From contig QXWR01000025.1 of assembly GCA_009911065.1 (NCBI GenBank), positions 1-64,000 of the forward strand: a DNA stretch of 64,000 nucleotides, given 5' to 3'. The notes below the pieces were generated by a model that was given only the letters and a program-made list of their open reading frames with translations, was not told the DNA's origin and ran no database searches. The position numbers and the translations under genes are program-made. Position 1 is the first letter of the stretch. Every line of letters begins with the position of its first letter. This document shows positions 43,054-52,297 of this stretch, one piece after another. The DNA is from Clostridiaceae bacterium (GTDB taxonomy: Bacteria > Bacillota > Clostridia > Lachnospirales > Lachnospiraceae).

Positions 43054-44295
43054 TTACTCAAAAGTAACGAAATCAGACATTACCAGGAAGTGATTTTCTT
43101 TCGCATTGCCCTCATCATCCACATAGTAATCCAGAGTCATCTTTGCGCCAGGAGTAAACTCTTCTGCACAAGTCTGAATGGTCTCGCGAAGAATGGTCTC
43201 ATCCAGAACTCCGCTTGTCTGGCCTTCCAGCACCTTCTTGGCATACTCAACGCCAGCGCTGATAAACAGCATGTTACAGGGAACTCCCCAGGTAGATACA
43301 CGTCCGCCCATGTTGGCTTCTGTAACCTTTGCCTGCAGCTGCTCCATCATATAGTTCACGTCAGCTTCATGGCCTGCCATGTCAATGTTTAAGGCAGCCG
43401 GGAAAGCATGGAAGGGAGACGGACAGCACTGTAAGCTGTAAATAGCGCCATTCTCAAATACGGAACGGATCAGCGGCTCCTGCATACCGCAGTTGGTTGT
43501 AAAGAACACGGTGTCTTTGCCGTATTTCTCGATCTGACGCGGCACATCTTCCAGAATGAACTGCTGAGCGCCGGTGATACCAGAATCGCCGGTTGGGTCC
43601 GGAGCAGTAACATCTACCAGCTCAATTCCGTTCTCAGCACAGTAAGTCTTCAGATTCTCGTGACGTGCAACGATCAGAGCATAGCTCATATGACGGGGGA
43701 AAGAATAGTGAATCATGGTCTTTGCGCCCTGAGCCTTTGCCTGCGGCGGAATCACAATACCACATCCTGGCTCATCTACCTGAAGAACAATGTCAGCCTT
43801 CGGGTTGATAACGCCTGGGTCCTCACCGGGAGTACCTACAATAAAGATCATGTCCGGACGGGTCTCACGCACTTTGTCAATGGCTGCTGCAGTACCAGGA
43901 ATGGCCTGACACCAGATAATTGCCTTCACATCCGGATCGGAAGCCATAGCCACCGTGTTGGAAATTACAGTCTCGGTCTCGGTTGTAAAGTTATCCGGAT
44001 AAGTGGAAGTAACGATCATATCTCCGTACTTCTCTTTCATCTTATTGGCCTGGGTAATCTCCTCATCGCCCTGAGAAGCAGTACCTGTGATAATGCCGAT
44101 CTTAAAATTCTCTGCCGGCGTTAAAGCCTCGGTCTCATCAGAAGCACCCTCTGCTGCAGTGGTAGCATCAGCCTCTGCACCAGTGGTAGCTGCAGTTGTA
44201 GCTGCGGTAGTAGGCGCAGTCTCAGCCCCACGGCATCCTGCCAGTGAAAAGGCCATGACAGCTGCCAGTGACAAACTAATTAGTCTCTTTTTCAT
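43054..44295 (-). CDS. DUF3798 substrate-binding lipoprotein
   Basis: The 413-aa protein has a lipoprotein signal with the lipobox SLAGC, an Ala/Thr-rich linker (about 24-55) and a type I periplasmic-binding fold resembling DUF3798: FKIGIITGTASQGDEEI at the start of the fold, VKAIIWCQAIPGTAAAID and FFTTNCGMQEPLIRSVFE. It is the first gene of the importer operon and has a near-consensus promoter. The fold and the RbsA-type ATPase suggest a sugar, nucleoside or related small ligand, but the family has no proven substrate known to me. The ATG follows AAAGGAGGAGACAAGTA. Confidence 0.85.
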   Translation of the reverse strand: MKKRLISLSLAAVMAFSLAGCRGAETAPTTAATTAATTGAEADATTAAEGASDETEALTPAENFKIGIITGTASQGDEEITQANKMKEKYGDMIVTSTYPDNFTTETETVISNTVAMASDPDVKAIIWCQAIPGTAAAIDKVRETRPDMIFIVGTPGEDPGVINPKADIVLQVDEPGCGIVIPPQAKAQGAKTMIHYSFPRHMSYALIVARHENLKTYCAENGIELVDVTAPDPTGDSGITGAQQFILEDVPRQIEKYGKDTVFFTTNCGMQEPLIRSVFENGAIYSLQCCPSPFHAFPAALNIDMAGHEADVNYMMEQLQAKVTEANMGGRVSTWGVPCNMLFISAGVEYAKKVLEGQTSGVLDETILRETIQTCAEEFTPGAKMTLDYYVDDEGNAKENHFLVMSDFVTFE

Positions 44296-44361
44296 TACTT
44301 GTCTCCTCCTTTTTGTTGTTAAAACCCCTTTAAACGGCTTTCAGCCAAATAAAGTGTTTCG

Positions 44362-44391
44362 ATTATACCATATATGCACGTCATTTGTCCA
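44362..44391 (-). promoter_or_regulatory. Promoter of the DUF3798 importer operon
   Basis: On the minus strand TGGACA (44391-44386) and a perfect TATAAT (44367-44362) are 18 nt apart, 67 nt before the start codon. Confidence 0.7.
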
Positions 44392-44449
44392 GCTACATTT
44401 GTGTATCTGTGACGGATTTTTATGGGAACTTCCCAAAATTGCCCGGACA

Positions 44450-44519
44450 GCAAAAAATCCGGCCGGATTTTTGACCTGCAAACAAGCAGGATTCTCATAA
44501 TTCTGGTCGGATTTTTTGC
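44450..44519 (-). terminator. Terminator region after the envelope module, with alternative hairpins
   Basis: GCAAAAAATCCG (44508-44519 on the minus strand) can pair with CGGATTTTTTGC (44450-44461) over 12 bp. In between lie a CCTGC/GCAGG hairpin and a 20-nt palindrome around CCGGCCGG (44453-44472). The run of T residues follows CGGA directly, as in an intrinsic terminator. Confidence 0.6.
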
Positions 44520-44531
44520 CGTTGAATTTTA

Positions 44532-45389
44532 CTAAAATTTTCTTCCTCCGCCTCCATGGCTTCGGCCCCCGGTTCTGTGAGTCGTGCTTCTTCCTGCACT
44601 GCCAGAACCTCCGGACCCTGTGTATGTGCTTCTTGGAATCACCTGTCGAAGCACATGGGAATTTTTCATCACATCCCTGTTATCCCGAAACCGGAAGGAA
44701 GCGTCTGCCCGGTATGCCATATAATAATTAGACGCCTGCCTTCTCTCATCCTCCATGGCATACTCTCTTTTCACGTTCCGGCATACGCTTCCCGCGCAAA
44801 AGGCGGACACTGCCGCAGCAATCAGCGCTTCATACCAGCGAATGCTCCGTTTGCGTCCGCCTCTATAAAGGCTGATCTCTCCTGTATCCCGGTCTATATT
44901 GTACTGCCCTTTTTCAATTCCCTTCTCATACCACTGGCGGGTATCCTCCATCAGCTGACGGGCACAGCCTACATAGTCTTTGTCTCCCATATAACCGATT
45001 GCATGATCCAGCATCGCCTCCACCCGCTCGTCGGTCAAAAGGCGAATCATCTGTCCACAGGTGGATATATACAACTCCCGGTTGTCCATGTCCATTAAGA
45101 AGAGAAGGCCGCTGGCATCCTCCCCGGTTCCGAACTTCATCTCATCATAAAAATCATCTGCATACCGTTCGGAGGTTCTTCCATGAGCGTCCAAAATCGT
45201 CACCAGAGCCACATCCATGTTTATGTCTTCCCGAAGATTTTGAATCTCCTCTTCCAGTTTGCTGACCTCCTCCTCTGAAAACAGTCCGGCCTGATCATAA
45301 ACCCTTTGGTCTGACTTTGTATCTGCCAGAGATACGCCTGACAGCAGTAAAAGAAAAATCACGCTCAAAACCAATCCAAGTCTTTTCAT
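44532..45389 (-). CDS. TPM-domain membrane protein (YdjH-like)
   Basis: The 285-aa protein has a signal peptide (1-22), a TPM domain (about 30-165) with VYDQAGLFSEEEVSKLEEEI at its start, then a membrane span (about 186-203) and a basic C-terminus ending in RSHGGGGRKF, the glycine-rich tail shared by this family. TPM proteins of this layout include Bacillus YdjH, which works with a zinc-ribbon protein and an SPFH protein at the membrane. The two genes upstream encode just such proteins. The start at 45389 is the ATG after GGGGAG; a GTG directly before it is also possible. Confidence 0.85.
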   Translation of the reverse strand: MKRLGLVLSVIFLLLLSGVSLADTKSDQRVYDQAGLFSEEEVSKLEEEIQNLREDINMDVALVTILDAHGRTSERYADDFYDEMKFGTGEDASGLLFLMDMDNRELYISTCGQMIRLLTDERVEAMLDHAIGYMGDKDYVGCARQLMEDTRQWYEKGIEKGQYNIDRDTGEISLYRGGRKRSIRWYEALIAAAVSAFCAGSVCRNVKREYAMEDERRQASNYYMAYRADASFRFRDNRDVMKNSHVLRQVIPRSTYTGSGGSGSAGRSTTHRTGGRSHGGGGRKF

Positions 45390-45420
45390 CACAACTCCCC
45401 TGTGTCCAACAAAAAATATT

Positions 45421-46482
45421 TTAAAGAAAATATCCCACTACAAGAAGAACCGCAAAAAGCGGCGCAAACACCGACAGAAACAACCGGGCCAGCCGTTTGG
45501 AGTCCACTGGCAGCTCCCCGCAGACTTTGCCGGTCTGACCATTGCAGGCGAAATAATAGACTTTATCGGTCCGTTTGTCCCGATAGGTAAGGGTCCACAC
45601 TGGCATTAAAGCATAGTTCCACTTTGGATTTCCAATCCGCATATCCTTGGAACGAATCTGCACCGAGTCGTAGCGGGAAAGCCCCTCTCTTATGGAACTT
45701 TCCGCAAACTGACGAATCTCCTCCTCCAAAGCTGCCGCAAAACGATCTTGTTCCATATCCCGCTTTTCTGCCAGGAATCCAGAAAGATACTCCATTTGAA
45801 ACGGCTGCATTTTCTCCATATCAAACGGCATAACCCCTTCCACCAGTTTGCGGTTTGCCTTTGACAGCGCATTGCGGGCCACATGGTCCACCTCCATGGT
45901 TCCCTCCCGGCAGATTTCATATTCTTCTGTGCGGGTCAGTCGTACATTTCCCTCAGTCCAGGTCTTATACTTTTTTCCTTCTGCCTCCAGTTTTCCTTCT
46001 ATCTCACACCCATAAAGCCAGTAAGGAAAATACACTCCGGTAAGTTTCTCCACCTGCTCTGAGGAATAAAACGCTTCTGGTATATATTTCTTTTTGCCAA
46101 TCCACTGATCAAAAATCTCCATCGCCTTCTCCCGGTCTATGGTGAAAGGAAGAACCCCATCTGGGTGATATTTTCCTTCCATCCGCCCTGACAGCACCAC
46201 CGGGTTATGGCAGTAATAGCAAAAAGTCGCTGCGGTTGTCTCGTCGGTCACAATCTCTGCCCCGCAGCTGGGACAAGAGTAGAAAACCGCCGAAGATTCT
46301 GGTTTTTCTGACGCCTGCAATTCATCTGTGGGAATTGTCTCTTCTGTCTGCTGGGAAACGTCTTTCTCCATCTGGTCTCTGGAAAATTCAGACAGACAAT
46401 ACTCACATTTAAAATTCTGCATTTCCGGATGAAACCGCAGGTCGCCGCCACAATTTGGACATTTAAAGATAATTGCCGCCAT
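45421..46482 (-). CDS. Double zinc-ribbon membrane protein (YdjG-like)
   Basis: The 353-aa protein has two zinc ribbons: CPNCGG..CEYC at about 8-29 and CPSCGA..CYYC at about 69-92. A mixed middle domain (about 95-325) with FPYWLYGCEIEG follows, and one membrane span is at the very C-terminus (LFAVLLVVGYFL). This fits the TFIIB-type zinc-ribbon family that includes Bacillus YdjG. The start at 46482 has GAGG nine bases upstream; an earlier in-frame start would overlap the SPFH gene. In Bacillus, YdjG and YdjH are linked to PspA recruitment at the membrane; the same is inferred here, though no pspA is in the window. Confidence 0.82.
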   Translation of the reverse strand: MAAIIFKCPNCGGDLRFHPEMQNFKCEYCLSEFSRDQMEKDVSQQTEETIPTDELQASEKPESSAVFYSCPSCGAEIVTDETTAATFCYYCHNPVVLSGRMEGKYHPDGVLPFTIDREKAMEIFDQWIGKKKYIPEAFYSSEQVEKLTGVYFPYWLYGCEIEGKLEAEGKKYKTWTEGNVRLTRTEEYEICREGTMEVDHVARNALSKANRKLVEGVMPFDMEKMQPFQMEYLSGFLAEKRDMEQDRFAAALEEEIRQFAESSIREGLSRYDSVQIRSKDMRIGNPKWNYALMPVWTLTYRDKRTDKVYYFACNGQTGKVCGELPVDSKRLARLFLSVFAPLFAVLLVVGYFL

Positions 46483-46493
46483 AGGTAAGTTCC

Positions 46494-47801
46494 TCAGCCT
46501 TTGGGCTTTCCGCACTGGCTGCAGAATTTTCCGGTATTAGCCGTGCCGCAGCTGCATACCCAGGGGCCTCCGTCTGGCTTTGGACTGCCGCATTCGCTAC
46601 AGAACTTTCCTGTGTTGGCCGCGCCGCATTTACATACCCAGGTATCGGATACTGGTTTTGCCCCGCCGCACTGGCTGCAGAATTTCCCTGTGTTTACAGC
46701 GCCGCACCGACATACCCAGGAAGCTCCTCCTGCTGGGGCTGCTCCCATTCCTGCGCCTCCGCCAGCCATGTTCTGACCAAATCCCGGACGGTTTTGCCCT
46801 CCCTGAGCATTCATCTGCATCTGCTGCATATTTGCTGCGGATGCAGCTCCCATAAAACCGCCTCCTGCATTCATACCCACGCCCATTCCCATAAAACCAG
46901 CCATAGCTCCCTGGGAATTGGAACCAGCTGCCTCTAACCCCCGGGCAATGGCTCCCTGCACGTATCCTTCTCGCACACCTGGGTCGGAAAGCATTGCGCC
47001 CTGATTGCGCATGTTAATAAGCTTTTGAGATTCTTCATTATAAGAGATACTGGCAATACCAACGCTCATAATCTCAAAGCCCCGGTTCCTCTTCCAGTCA
47101 TCGTCCAGAACTTCTGACATATGACGGCTTAAAACCGTTCCCTTGGAAGCCACAAAGGAAATCCGCTCCCCTTCTGCTGACATTCGGTTAATGGATGCCT
47201 GAAGCGCCTCCAAAAATTCATTCATGTACTGTTCATTAATAGAGGTAATTTCTACTTTGTTGGCATTCTTTGGAATTACCTGAGCATAAAAAAGCAGGGG
47301 ATCTGTAATTTTTATGGAATAAGTGCCATGAGCACGCAAAAACAGCTCCGCATTATAAAAACTGTCAAAATAATTCACCGGATTGCGGGTGCCGAATTTG
47401 ATTCCTTTGATTTCCTGTAAGTTTACATAAAAAACCCTCTGTGCCTTGGGCGTCTCCCCGCCATATTTAATCCGGTTAAAAGATTCCTTGAGGGTATCCT
47501 TAAACTGACCGTTGAACAAGGAAGGGGAGGAAGAATTTTTCACGGTATAATAGCCTTCCTCTGCAGTATAGTCTACCACTTTTCCCCCGTCTACCACCAT
47601 CATAAACTGATTCGGATACACATGAATTACCGAACCGTTAGACACCAGATTGTCGGTTCCTTTTGTGTTGGACCCCTTGCGGGTTTTCACACCACTGGCA
47701 AAAACCGTCTGGTCCCCCATACTCCCTGGCTCCACAACTTCTAACCACTGGTCTGCCAACGAGCCTCCGATTGCCGTTGCAGCTGCTTTTATAATCCCCA
47801 T
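46494..47801 (-). CDS. SPFH-domain protein with three C-terminal zinc ribbons (YdjI-like)
   Basis: The 435-aa protein has an SPFH/virion-core-like domain (about 20-300), a Met/Gly/Gln-rich flexible stretch (about 300-360) and three tandem 24-26-residue zinc ribbons, each of the form WVCxCGxxNTGKFCSxCG. SPFH proteins assemble into membrane-associated scaffolds, and the ribbons probably bind partner proteins. A single ribbon or none is more usual, so the triplication is notable. The ATG follows AGGAGGAAACT. A candidate promoter at 47832-47860 may let this gene and the next two be expressed apart from the ABC genes. Confidence 0.88.
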   Translation of the reverse strand: MGIIKAAATAIGGSLADQWLEVVEPGSMGDQTVFASGVKTRKGSNTKGTDNLVSNGSVIHVYPNQFMMVVDGGKVVDYTAEEGYYTVKNSSSPSLFNGQFKDTLKESFNRIKYGGETPKAQRVFYVNLQEIKGIKFGTRNPVNYFDSFYNAELFLRAHGTYSIKITDPLLFYAQVIPKNANKVEITSINEQYMNEFLEALQASINRMSAEGERISFVASKGTVLSRHMSEVLDDDWKRNRGFEIMSVGIASISYNEESQKLINMRNQGAMLSDPGVREGYVQGAIARGLEAAGSNSQGAMAGFMGMGVGMNAGGGFMGAASAANMQQMQMNAQGGQNRPGFGQNMAGGGAGMGAAPAGGASWVCRCGAVNTGKFCSQCGGAKPVSDTWVCKCGAANTGKFCSECGSPKPDGGPWVCSCGTANTGKFCSQCGKPKG

Positions 47802-47831
47802 AGTTTCCTCCTGAATTGTTATTCTCCTGCT

Positions 47832-47860
47832 ATTTTACTGTATTTCCCGCTTTTATTCAA
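47832..47860 (-). promoter_or_regulatory. Internal promoter before the SPFH gene
   Basis: On the minus strand TTGAAT (47860-47855) and TAAAAT (47837-47832) are 17 nt apart in the only sizeable gap of the eight-gene array. Confidence 0.5.
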
Positions 47861-47877
47861 TCCCCCGCAGAGGGAAG

Positions 47878-48786
47878 TCATCTTTTCCTTCCTCTGCGTC
47901 CGGGAGTCACCGCCTTCACAGCCACCCATATCAGCCCCATTGCCATAACCACCTGAATCACCACACTGCAGACGACCCAGTTATGGCTGACAAAGCTTTC
48001 CCCATGAGTCCCAAACCACCGGATAATCCCGCTGCCGGCCTGCTCTTTTCCAGTCAGACGCAGCATGGTCATAATAAACGTGGCAGTAGGATTAATCAGC
48101 AGCAAATACAAAAATCCCCCGGAAGTGCCTTGCTCCAAACCAGCCCCTCCAGAAACCAGATATGCCCCATTTGGCATCCGGCTGAAAAACAGCGCAAGCT
48201 GATTCAGTCCATAAGTTCCCCCTGCCACAGCTCCCATCACCCCGTAAGCTGCCACTGTAGATAATGTGGATTTGCGAAACAGGGCAGAGCAGCAAATCCC
48301 CAGGCTGCCGACAAACAGGGCCGCTGCGCCAAAACAGATTAGCAGCATTCCCATGTCCTTTATGGTTACGCCTCCATAGACAAACACCAGAGCCAGAATC
48401 GGAAAACTGGAAATGATCAGCAAAATCATGGTGCTTAACGAGGCCACCAGCTTTCCCATTACAATCTGAGTCGGAGTCATCTTGGTAGAAAGCATTAAAT
48501 CCAAAGTCTGCCGTTCCCGCTCTCCGCTGATGCTTCCCGCGGTAAGGGCTGGCATAATAAACACCAACATAATAAATTCCAAAACCGCCACAAACAAATA
48601 CAAATCCATAAAACTGCTGTATTGAATCTCTGCTGTCACCCGCACCTGGGCCAGTGTGGAATACATGTTAAGAAGAGCCACCAGAGCCAAAATCCCGTTA
48701 AATATCAATAATACCAGAGCCAGCCGAAAACTGCGGGAGCTGACCATGGTCTCCCTTTTATAGACCGGATTCCCGATCAGCATCAT
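47878..48786 (-). CDS. ABC-2 type exporter permease (GldF/NosY-like)
   Basis: The protein (about 302 aa) has six membrane spans and the ABC-2 permease features of the Gld/Nos group: an N-terminal NPVYKRE segment just before span 1 and the coupling sequence ISGERERQTLDLMLSTKMTP between spans 2 and 3. The start is placed at the ATG at 48786 after GGTGG; an earlier ATG at 48813 lies deeper in the ATPase gene. Together with the ATPase and the 849-aa accessory protein it forms an export or envelope-remodelling complex. Substrate unknown. Confidence 0.88.
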   Translation of the reverse strand: MMLIGNPVYKRETMVSSRSFRLALVLLIFNGILALVALLNMYSTLAQVRVTAEIQYSSFMDLYLFVAVLEFIMLVFIMPALTAGSISGERERQTLDLMLSTKMTPTQIVMGKLVASLSTMILLIISSFPILALVFVYGGVTIKDMGMLLICFGAAALFVGSLGICCSALFRKSTLSTVAAYGVMGAVAGGTYGLNQLALFFSRMPNGAYLVSGGAGLEQGTSGGFLYLLLINPTATFIMTMLRLTGKEQAGSGIIRWFGTHGESFVSHNWVVCSVVIQVVMAMGLIWVAVKAVTPGRRGRKR

Positions 48787-49726
48787 AAGAAAGCACCACC
48801 TTTTCCTCTTCATGGCTTGTAAGTTGCATAAACACAGCCTCCAAACTGCCTGGTTCCCGCATAAAGCCCCGCACCTGAACTCCTGCCTGAATCAACTCAG
48901 TCAAAAGACTGCTCTCCTGCCGTCCGCTTCCTGCAAACTGCACCAAAATCTCCGCATCCTTCACAGAGATGGAACGAACCAGGGGATGCTCCTTTAACAG
49001 TTTGAGAGCTGTCTCCATATTTTTGTAAATGGATAAAATCACTGGCTTGGAGGTGTGGATTTTCTCGATAATCTCCTCCACACTCCCAGTCAGCAGCATC
49101 TTTCCTGCATCCACAATTCCAATATCTGTACAAAGCTCAGTCAAATCCGAAAGGAGGTGAGAACTTAAAAGAATGGTCGTTCCCTGCTGATTCAGCTCCC
49201 GGATTATCTCCCGAAATTCCAGTCTTGTTCTTGGGTCCAGCCCTGCCGCCGGCTCGTCTAACACCAAGAGAGCTGGATTATGAAGAAGCGCCCGGGCAAG
49301 GCAGAGACGCTGTTTCATTCCTCTGGAAAGACCGTCCACATAAAAGTCGTCCTTATCCCCAAGCCCCACCTGGTCTAACAAGGTCAGGGAACGCTTTCGG
49401 GCTGTAAGTCCCTCCAGTCCGTAACAGGAGGCAAAAAACTCCATATATTCCCACACCTTTAAATTGTCATAAACCCCAAAGTAATCTGGAACATATCCGA
49501 TTTTTTCCTTCATCTGACGGGGATAAGCCAAAGCATCAATGCCATCAATTTCCACCGTTCCCTTATCCGGCAAAAGTAAACCGCTGACAATCTTAATGGT
49601 TGTGGTTTTTCCTGCCCCGTTGGGTCCCACAAAGCCGTACAAAGCTCCTGCTTCAATCTCCATATCCAACCCGTCCAGAGCATGGTAATTTCCAAATGCC
49701 TTCCTAAGATTCTGAATTTTAAGCAT
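48758..49726 (-). CDS. ABC exporter ATPase
   Basis: The 322-aa protein has Walker A VGPNGAGKTTTIKI (about 35), the Q-loop region GYVPDYFGVYD, the signature LSRGMKQRL, Walker B LLVLDEPAAGLD and the H-loop ILLSSHLLSD, as in ABC-2 exporters of the GldA/NatA type. The C-terminal 90 residues form the regulatory extension typical of this group. Its ATG overlaps the stop codon of the upstream accessory gene by one base (TAATG), so translation is coupled. It energises the permease encoded next. Confidence 0.93.
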   Translation of the reverse strand: MLKIQNLRKAFGNYHALDGLDMEIEAGALYGFVGPNGAGKTTTIKIVSGLLLPDKGTVEIDGIDALAYPRQMKEKIGYVPDYFGVYDNLKVWEYMEFFASCYGLEGLTARKRSLTLLDQVGLGDKDDFYVDGLSRGMKQRLCLARALLHNPALLVLDEPAAGLDPRTRLEFREIIRELNQQGTTILLSSHLLSDLTELCTDIGIVDAGKMLLTGSVEEIIEKIHTSKPVILSIYKNMETALKLLKEHPLVRSISVKDAEILVQFAGSGRQESSLLTELIQAGVQVRGFMREPGSLEAVFMQLTSHEEEKVVLSYDADRESGL

Positions 49727-52275
49727 TACCGTTCCCTCCCTGCAACCATAGGCATTGGAAGCTGAATCTCATTGTAGCTGCCAGGGCCGTCATAGACGTA
49801 CCGGACTGTCAGGGTATTTCCCGGCGACAGGTAAGGCCGCAGCTGATCTACATCCATGGTCTGTCCTTCCAGGTCCATCCGGTCAAAATTACCGCTGATA
49901 TAATTATAAAAATAAATGCTTCCGGTAAATGCCTCAATATAACTGTCGCTGCTGTCTTTTAAAAATTCTTCCGACACCGGTTCAAAGGTCAGACTTTCCA
50001 CCTCAATCTCCGTACCCATCTGATATTCCAATGTCAAAGGTTCGGTTCCGTTCATGGAGTTGGATTTGGCATCATAAGTTCCGTTTACCACCTTGGGAAT
50101 CTTCATCAGTACAGACCGGTAAAGGAGCCGGTCTTTGGAGGCATTCACCGGCACCAGAGAGGTCAGCATAGTATGTCCATAAGTCTCTGGGTCCGTCTCC
50201 CGCAAAAACGGGCTTTCCTCTTTCATTGTGCTAAAAGCAATCACTCTTGCATCTGCACTGTAATTGCCCATATAGTTGTCCAGATAAAAGGTCAGCATAT
50301 TAAACCGCTCCAACGCCAGCAAATAAGTCGTATCCTGGATGTCTGTCCGTGAAAGCAGCTCCTTTCCAATAATTCCCTCTGCAACCACATAGGAATGATT
50401 CAGGGGAAAGCGTAGAAGCTTTAAATCTTCTAACCGGCAGGTTTCCTCCGGTTCCAGCCGTCCGAGAAATACCATGTTGCCATAGAGCATCAAAGTAGCA
50501 TTTTCCAGGGGAAATGGAAAATGATTGGTGATGCTACCCCTTAAATTTCCCTCAAAATAGTCCACATTCCCTTCAATCCCAATCTTATCCTTGTTGTCCG
50601 TCTTCCGCTCCAATCGAAAATACCGGGGTGAAAATGCAGTAATATTCTGCCCTCGGATGGTCAGCCGATCCGCCTCTCGGCCTATGGCAATCTGATATTC
50701 CTCCTCCCCAGTAAACCGGGAACGGTTTGACTGCTCGCTCTGGTAACTGCGGGTAATGGGCAGGACAGAGTAAGAAGGGTCCAGCTCCACCTGATAAGGA
50801 CGGTTATAAGGATTGCGGATATTCACATAAGTAGTGTCTGTAATATAATCCTCCGTCACATCCTGAATGGATGCATACGTATAAAATGTAGAAGGAAAGC
50901 GGGTGGTCATTCCCATCAGATAAATCACCACAGCAAATACCAGGGACATAACGACCACGCCTCTCCGATAGTAAAGCTGCATTTGCCGATTTTTCAGATA
51001 CAAATACATCCCTGGCCCTAAAAGCAGCAAATAAACAGCCACCACAGCTGTATACAGGAAAAGGTTAGGCAGTTTCTCCACATTTCCCGTATTGATCAGA
51101 CTCTGAACAGACCAGAATTTTTCCGAATTGCCACTGTACACCACATCTGCCAGCCGGTTAATCCGGGCCTCCCCTAAAAGAGAAGTGAAAATATGATCTA
51201 CATAAGAAGGGCGTGCTTCACAAAAACCTTTAAAGTCTGCCAGATCAAAGCTGAACACACCGATCAGCCCCTGCTCCTTGGAAGCTGCGGTTAAAAGGGA
51301 AAATCCGTTGCTGGAGAGAATCACATTGCCGCCGTGGAGAGGAATATCCACACAAACCAGTTCCATAAGTCCTTCTGCCGGACTGTCTAAAGAAAAGTCT
51401 TCTCCCAAATCTATAGAATGAAGACGAGGCGTTCCATAGGAGTCATCTAAAAGCTCCGGCGCAAAACGGCCCAAAGTATCTCCCACCCGCTGTCCGGTTC
51501 CCAAAATCAACACGCCGCCGCTGTGAACCCAATCCATAATGGCAGAAGTCTGCTGCTCCGAAAGTTCCCGCAGTTTAAAATTATTGACCACCAGCACATC
51601 CAGCATGTTTAGTCCCAGCTCTTCTTCCGGGAAACTCTCCGGCTCCAAATCAAAAGTCCGGGTGCGCAGAGCGCTGTAATGAATCCCCACCCCATTGAGA
51701 TATTTCAGATCTTTCGGCTGGTCAGACAAAATTCCTACAAACAGCTCAGGCACATCCCGGCTGACGTTTAAATTTACCTGCTGCCAGGAAAGCACCGTTC
51801 CCTGTCCGTCTTCTAACGTCACATACAGCCGGTCCCCATTGACTCCAATGGGAATATAGTACGGATTGGTCTGTTTCTCTTCCGGAGCCAATTCTACCTG
51901 ATACGTATAATAATAGATCGTGCCGTCGGATTCCATGGATTTAATTTCCAGCGTGCCCTCCAGGGCAATATTTCGGTTATTTTCAATGGTAATCTCCACT
52001 GGTATGGAGCACCCGCCCTTTGCCATATTATCGTATCCATATTCCACCAAAATCTCCACGCCAGACGAGGGAATGTCCGGTAAGGCTCCATAAACCGTCT
52101 GTCCAAATCCCCCAAAACCAAACCAGTCAAAGGCTGCGCTGTCAAAACCAGCCCGCCAGAATCCTCCGCCGGACACACACAAGCAAAAAACCAGAATCCA
52201 AAAAGCCAGACCATAAAGCGCCCTTGTAACGGTCTGGTTCTGTCGTTGTTCTGGTCTGACCAGTCTGTTATCCAT
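49726..52275 (-). CDS. Large Gld-like accessory membrane protein of the ABC exporter
   Basis: The 849-aa protein has one N-terminal span (about 20-40), a long extracellular part (about 60-410) with an Ig-like region followed by a GATase/ThuA-like fold (VLVVNNFKLRELSEQQT and VHSGGVLILGTGQRVGD), two further spans (about 415-435, 450-470) and a second large extracellular region. It resembles GldG/DUF4350-type proteins that accompany Gld-like ABC exporters in Firmicutes. The ATG at 52275 follows GGAGG by nine bases; a longer start at 52326 would run into the kinase gene. It lies 22 nt after the kinase stop. Exact role unknown. Confidence 0.78.
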   Translation of the reverse strand: MDNRLVRPEQRQNQTVTRALYGLAFWILVFCLCVSGGGFWRAGFDSAAFDWFGFGGFGQTVYGALPDIPSSGVEILVEYGYDNMAKGGCSIPVEITIENNRNIALEGTLEIKSMESDGTIYYYTYQVELAPEEKQTNPYYIPIGVNGDRLYVTLEDGQGTVLSWQQVNLNVSRDVPELFVGILSDQPKDLKYLNGVGIHYSALRTRTFDLEPESFPEEELGLNMLDVLVVNNFKLRELSEQQTSAIMDWVHSGGVLILGTGQRVGDTLGRFAPELLDDSYGTPRLHSIDLGEDFSLDSPAEGLMELVCVDIPLHGGNVILSSNGFSLLTAASKEQGLIGVFSFDLADFKGFCEARPSYVDHIFTSLLGEARINRLADVVYSGNSEKFWSVQSLINTGNVEKLPNLFLYTAVVAVYLLLLGPGMYLYLKNRQMQLYYRRGVVVMSLVFAVVIYLMGMTTRFPSTFYTYASIQDVTEDYITDTTYVNIRNPYNRPYQVELDPSYSVLPITRSYQSEQSNRSRFTGEEEYQIAIGREADRLTIRGQNITAFSPRYFRLERKTDNKDKIGIEGNVDYFEGNLRGSITNHFPFPLENATLMLYGNMVFLGRLEPEETCRLEDLKLLRFPLNHSYVVAEGIIGKELLSRTDIQDTTYLLALERFNMLTFYLDNYMGNYSADARVIAFSTMKEESPFLRETDPETYGHTMLTSLVPVNASKDRLLYRSVLMKIPKVVNGTYDAKSNSMNGTEPLTLEYQMGTEIEVESLTFEPVSEEFLKDSSDSYIEAFTGSIYFYNYISGNFDRMDLEGQTMDVDQLRPYLSPGNTLTVRYVYDGPGSYNEIQLPMPMVAGRER

Positions 52276-52297
52276 ACTTTTCTGCCTCCGCCTTGTT

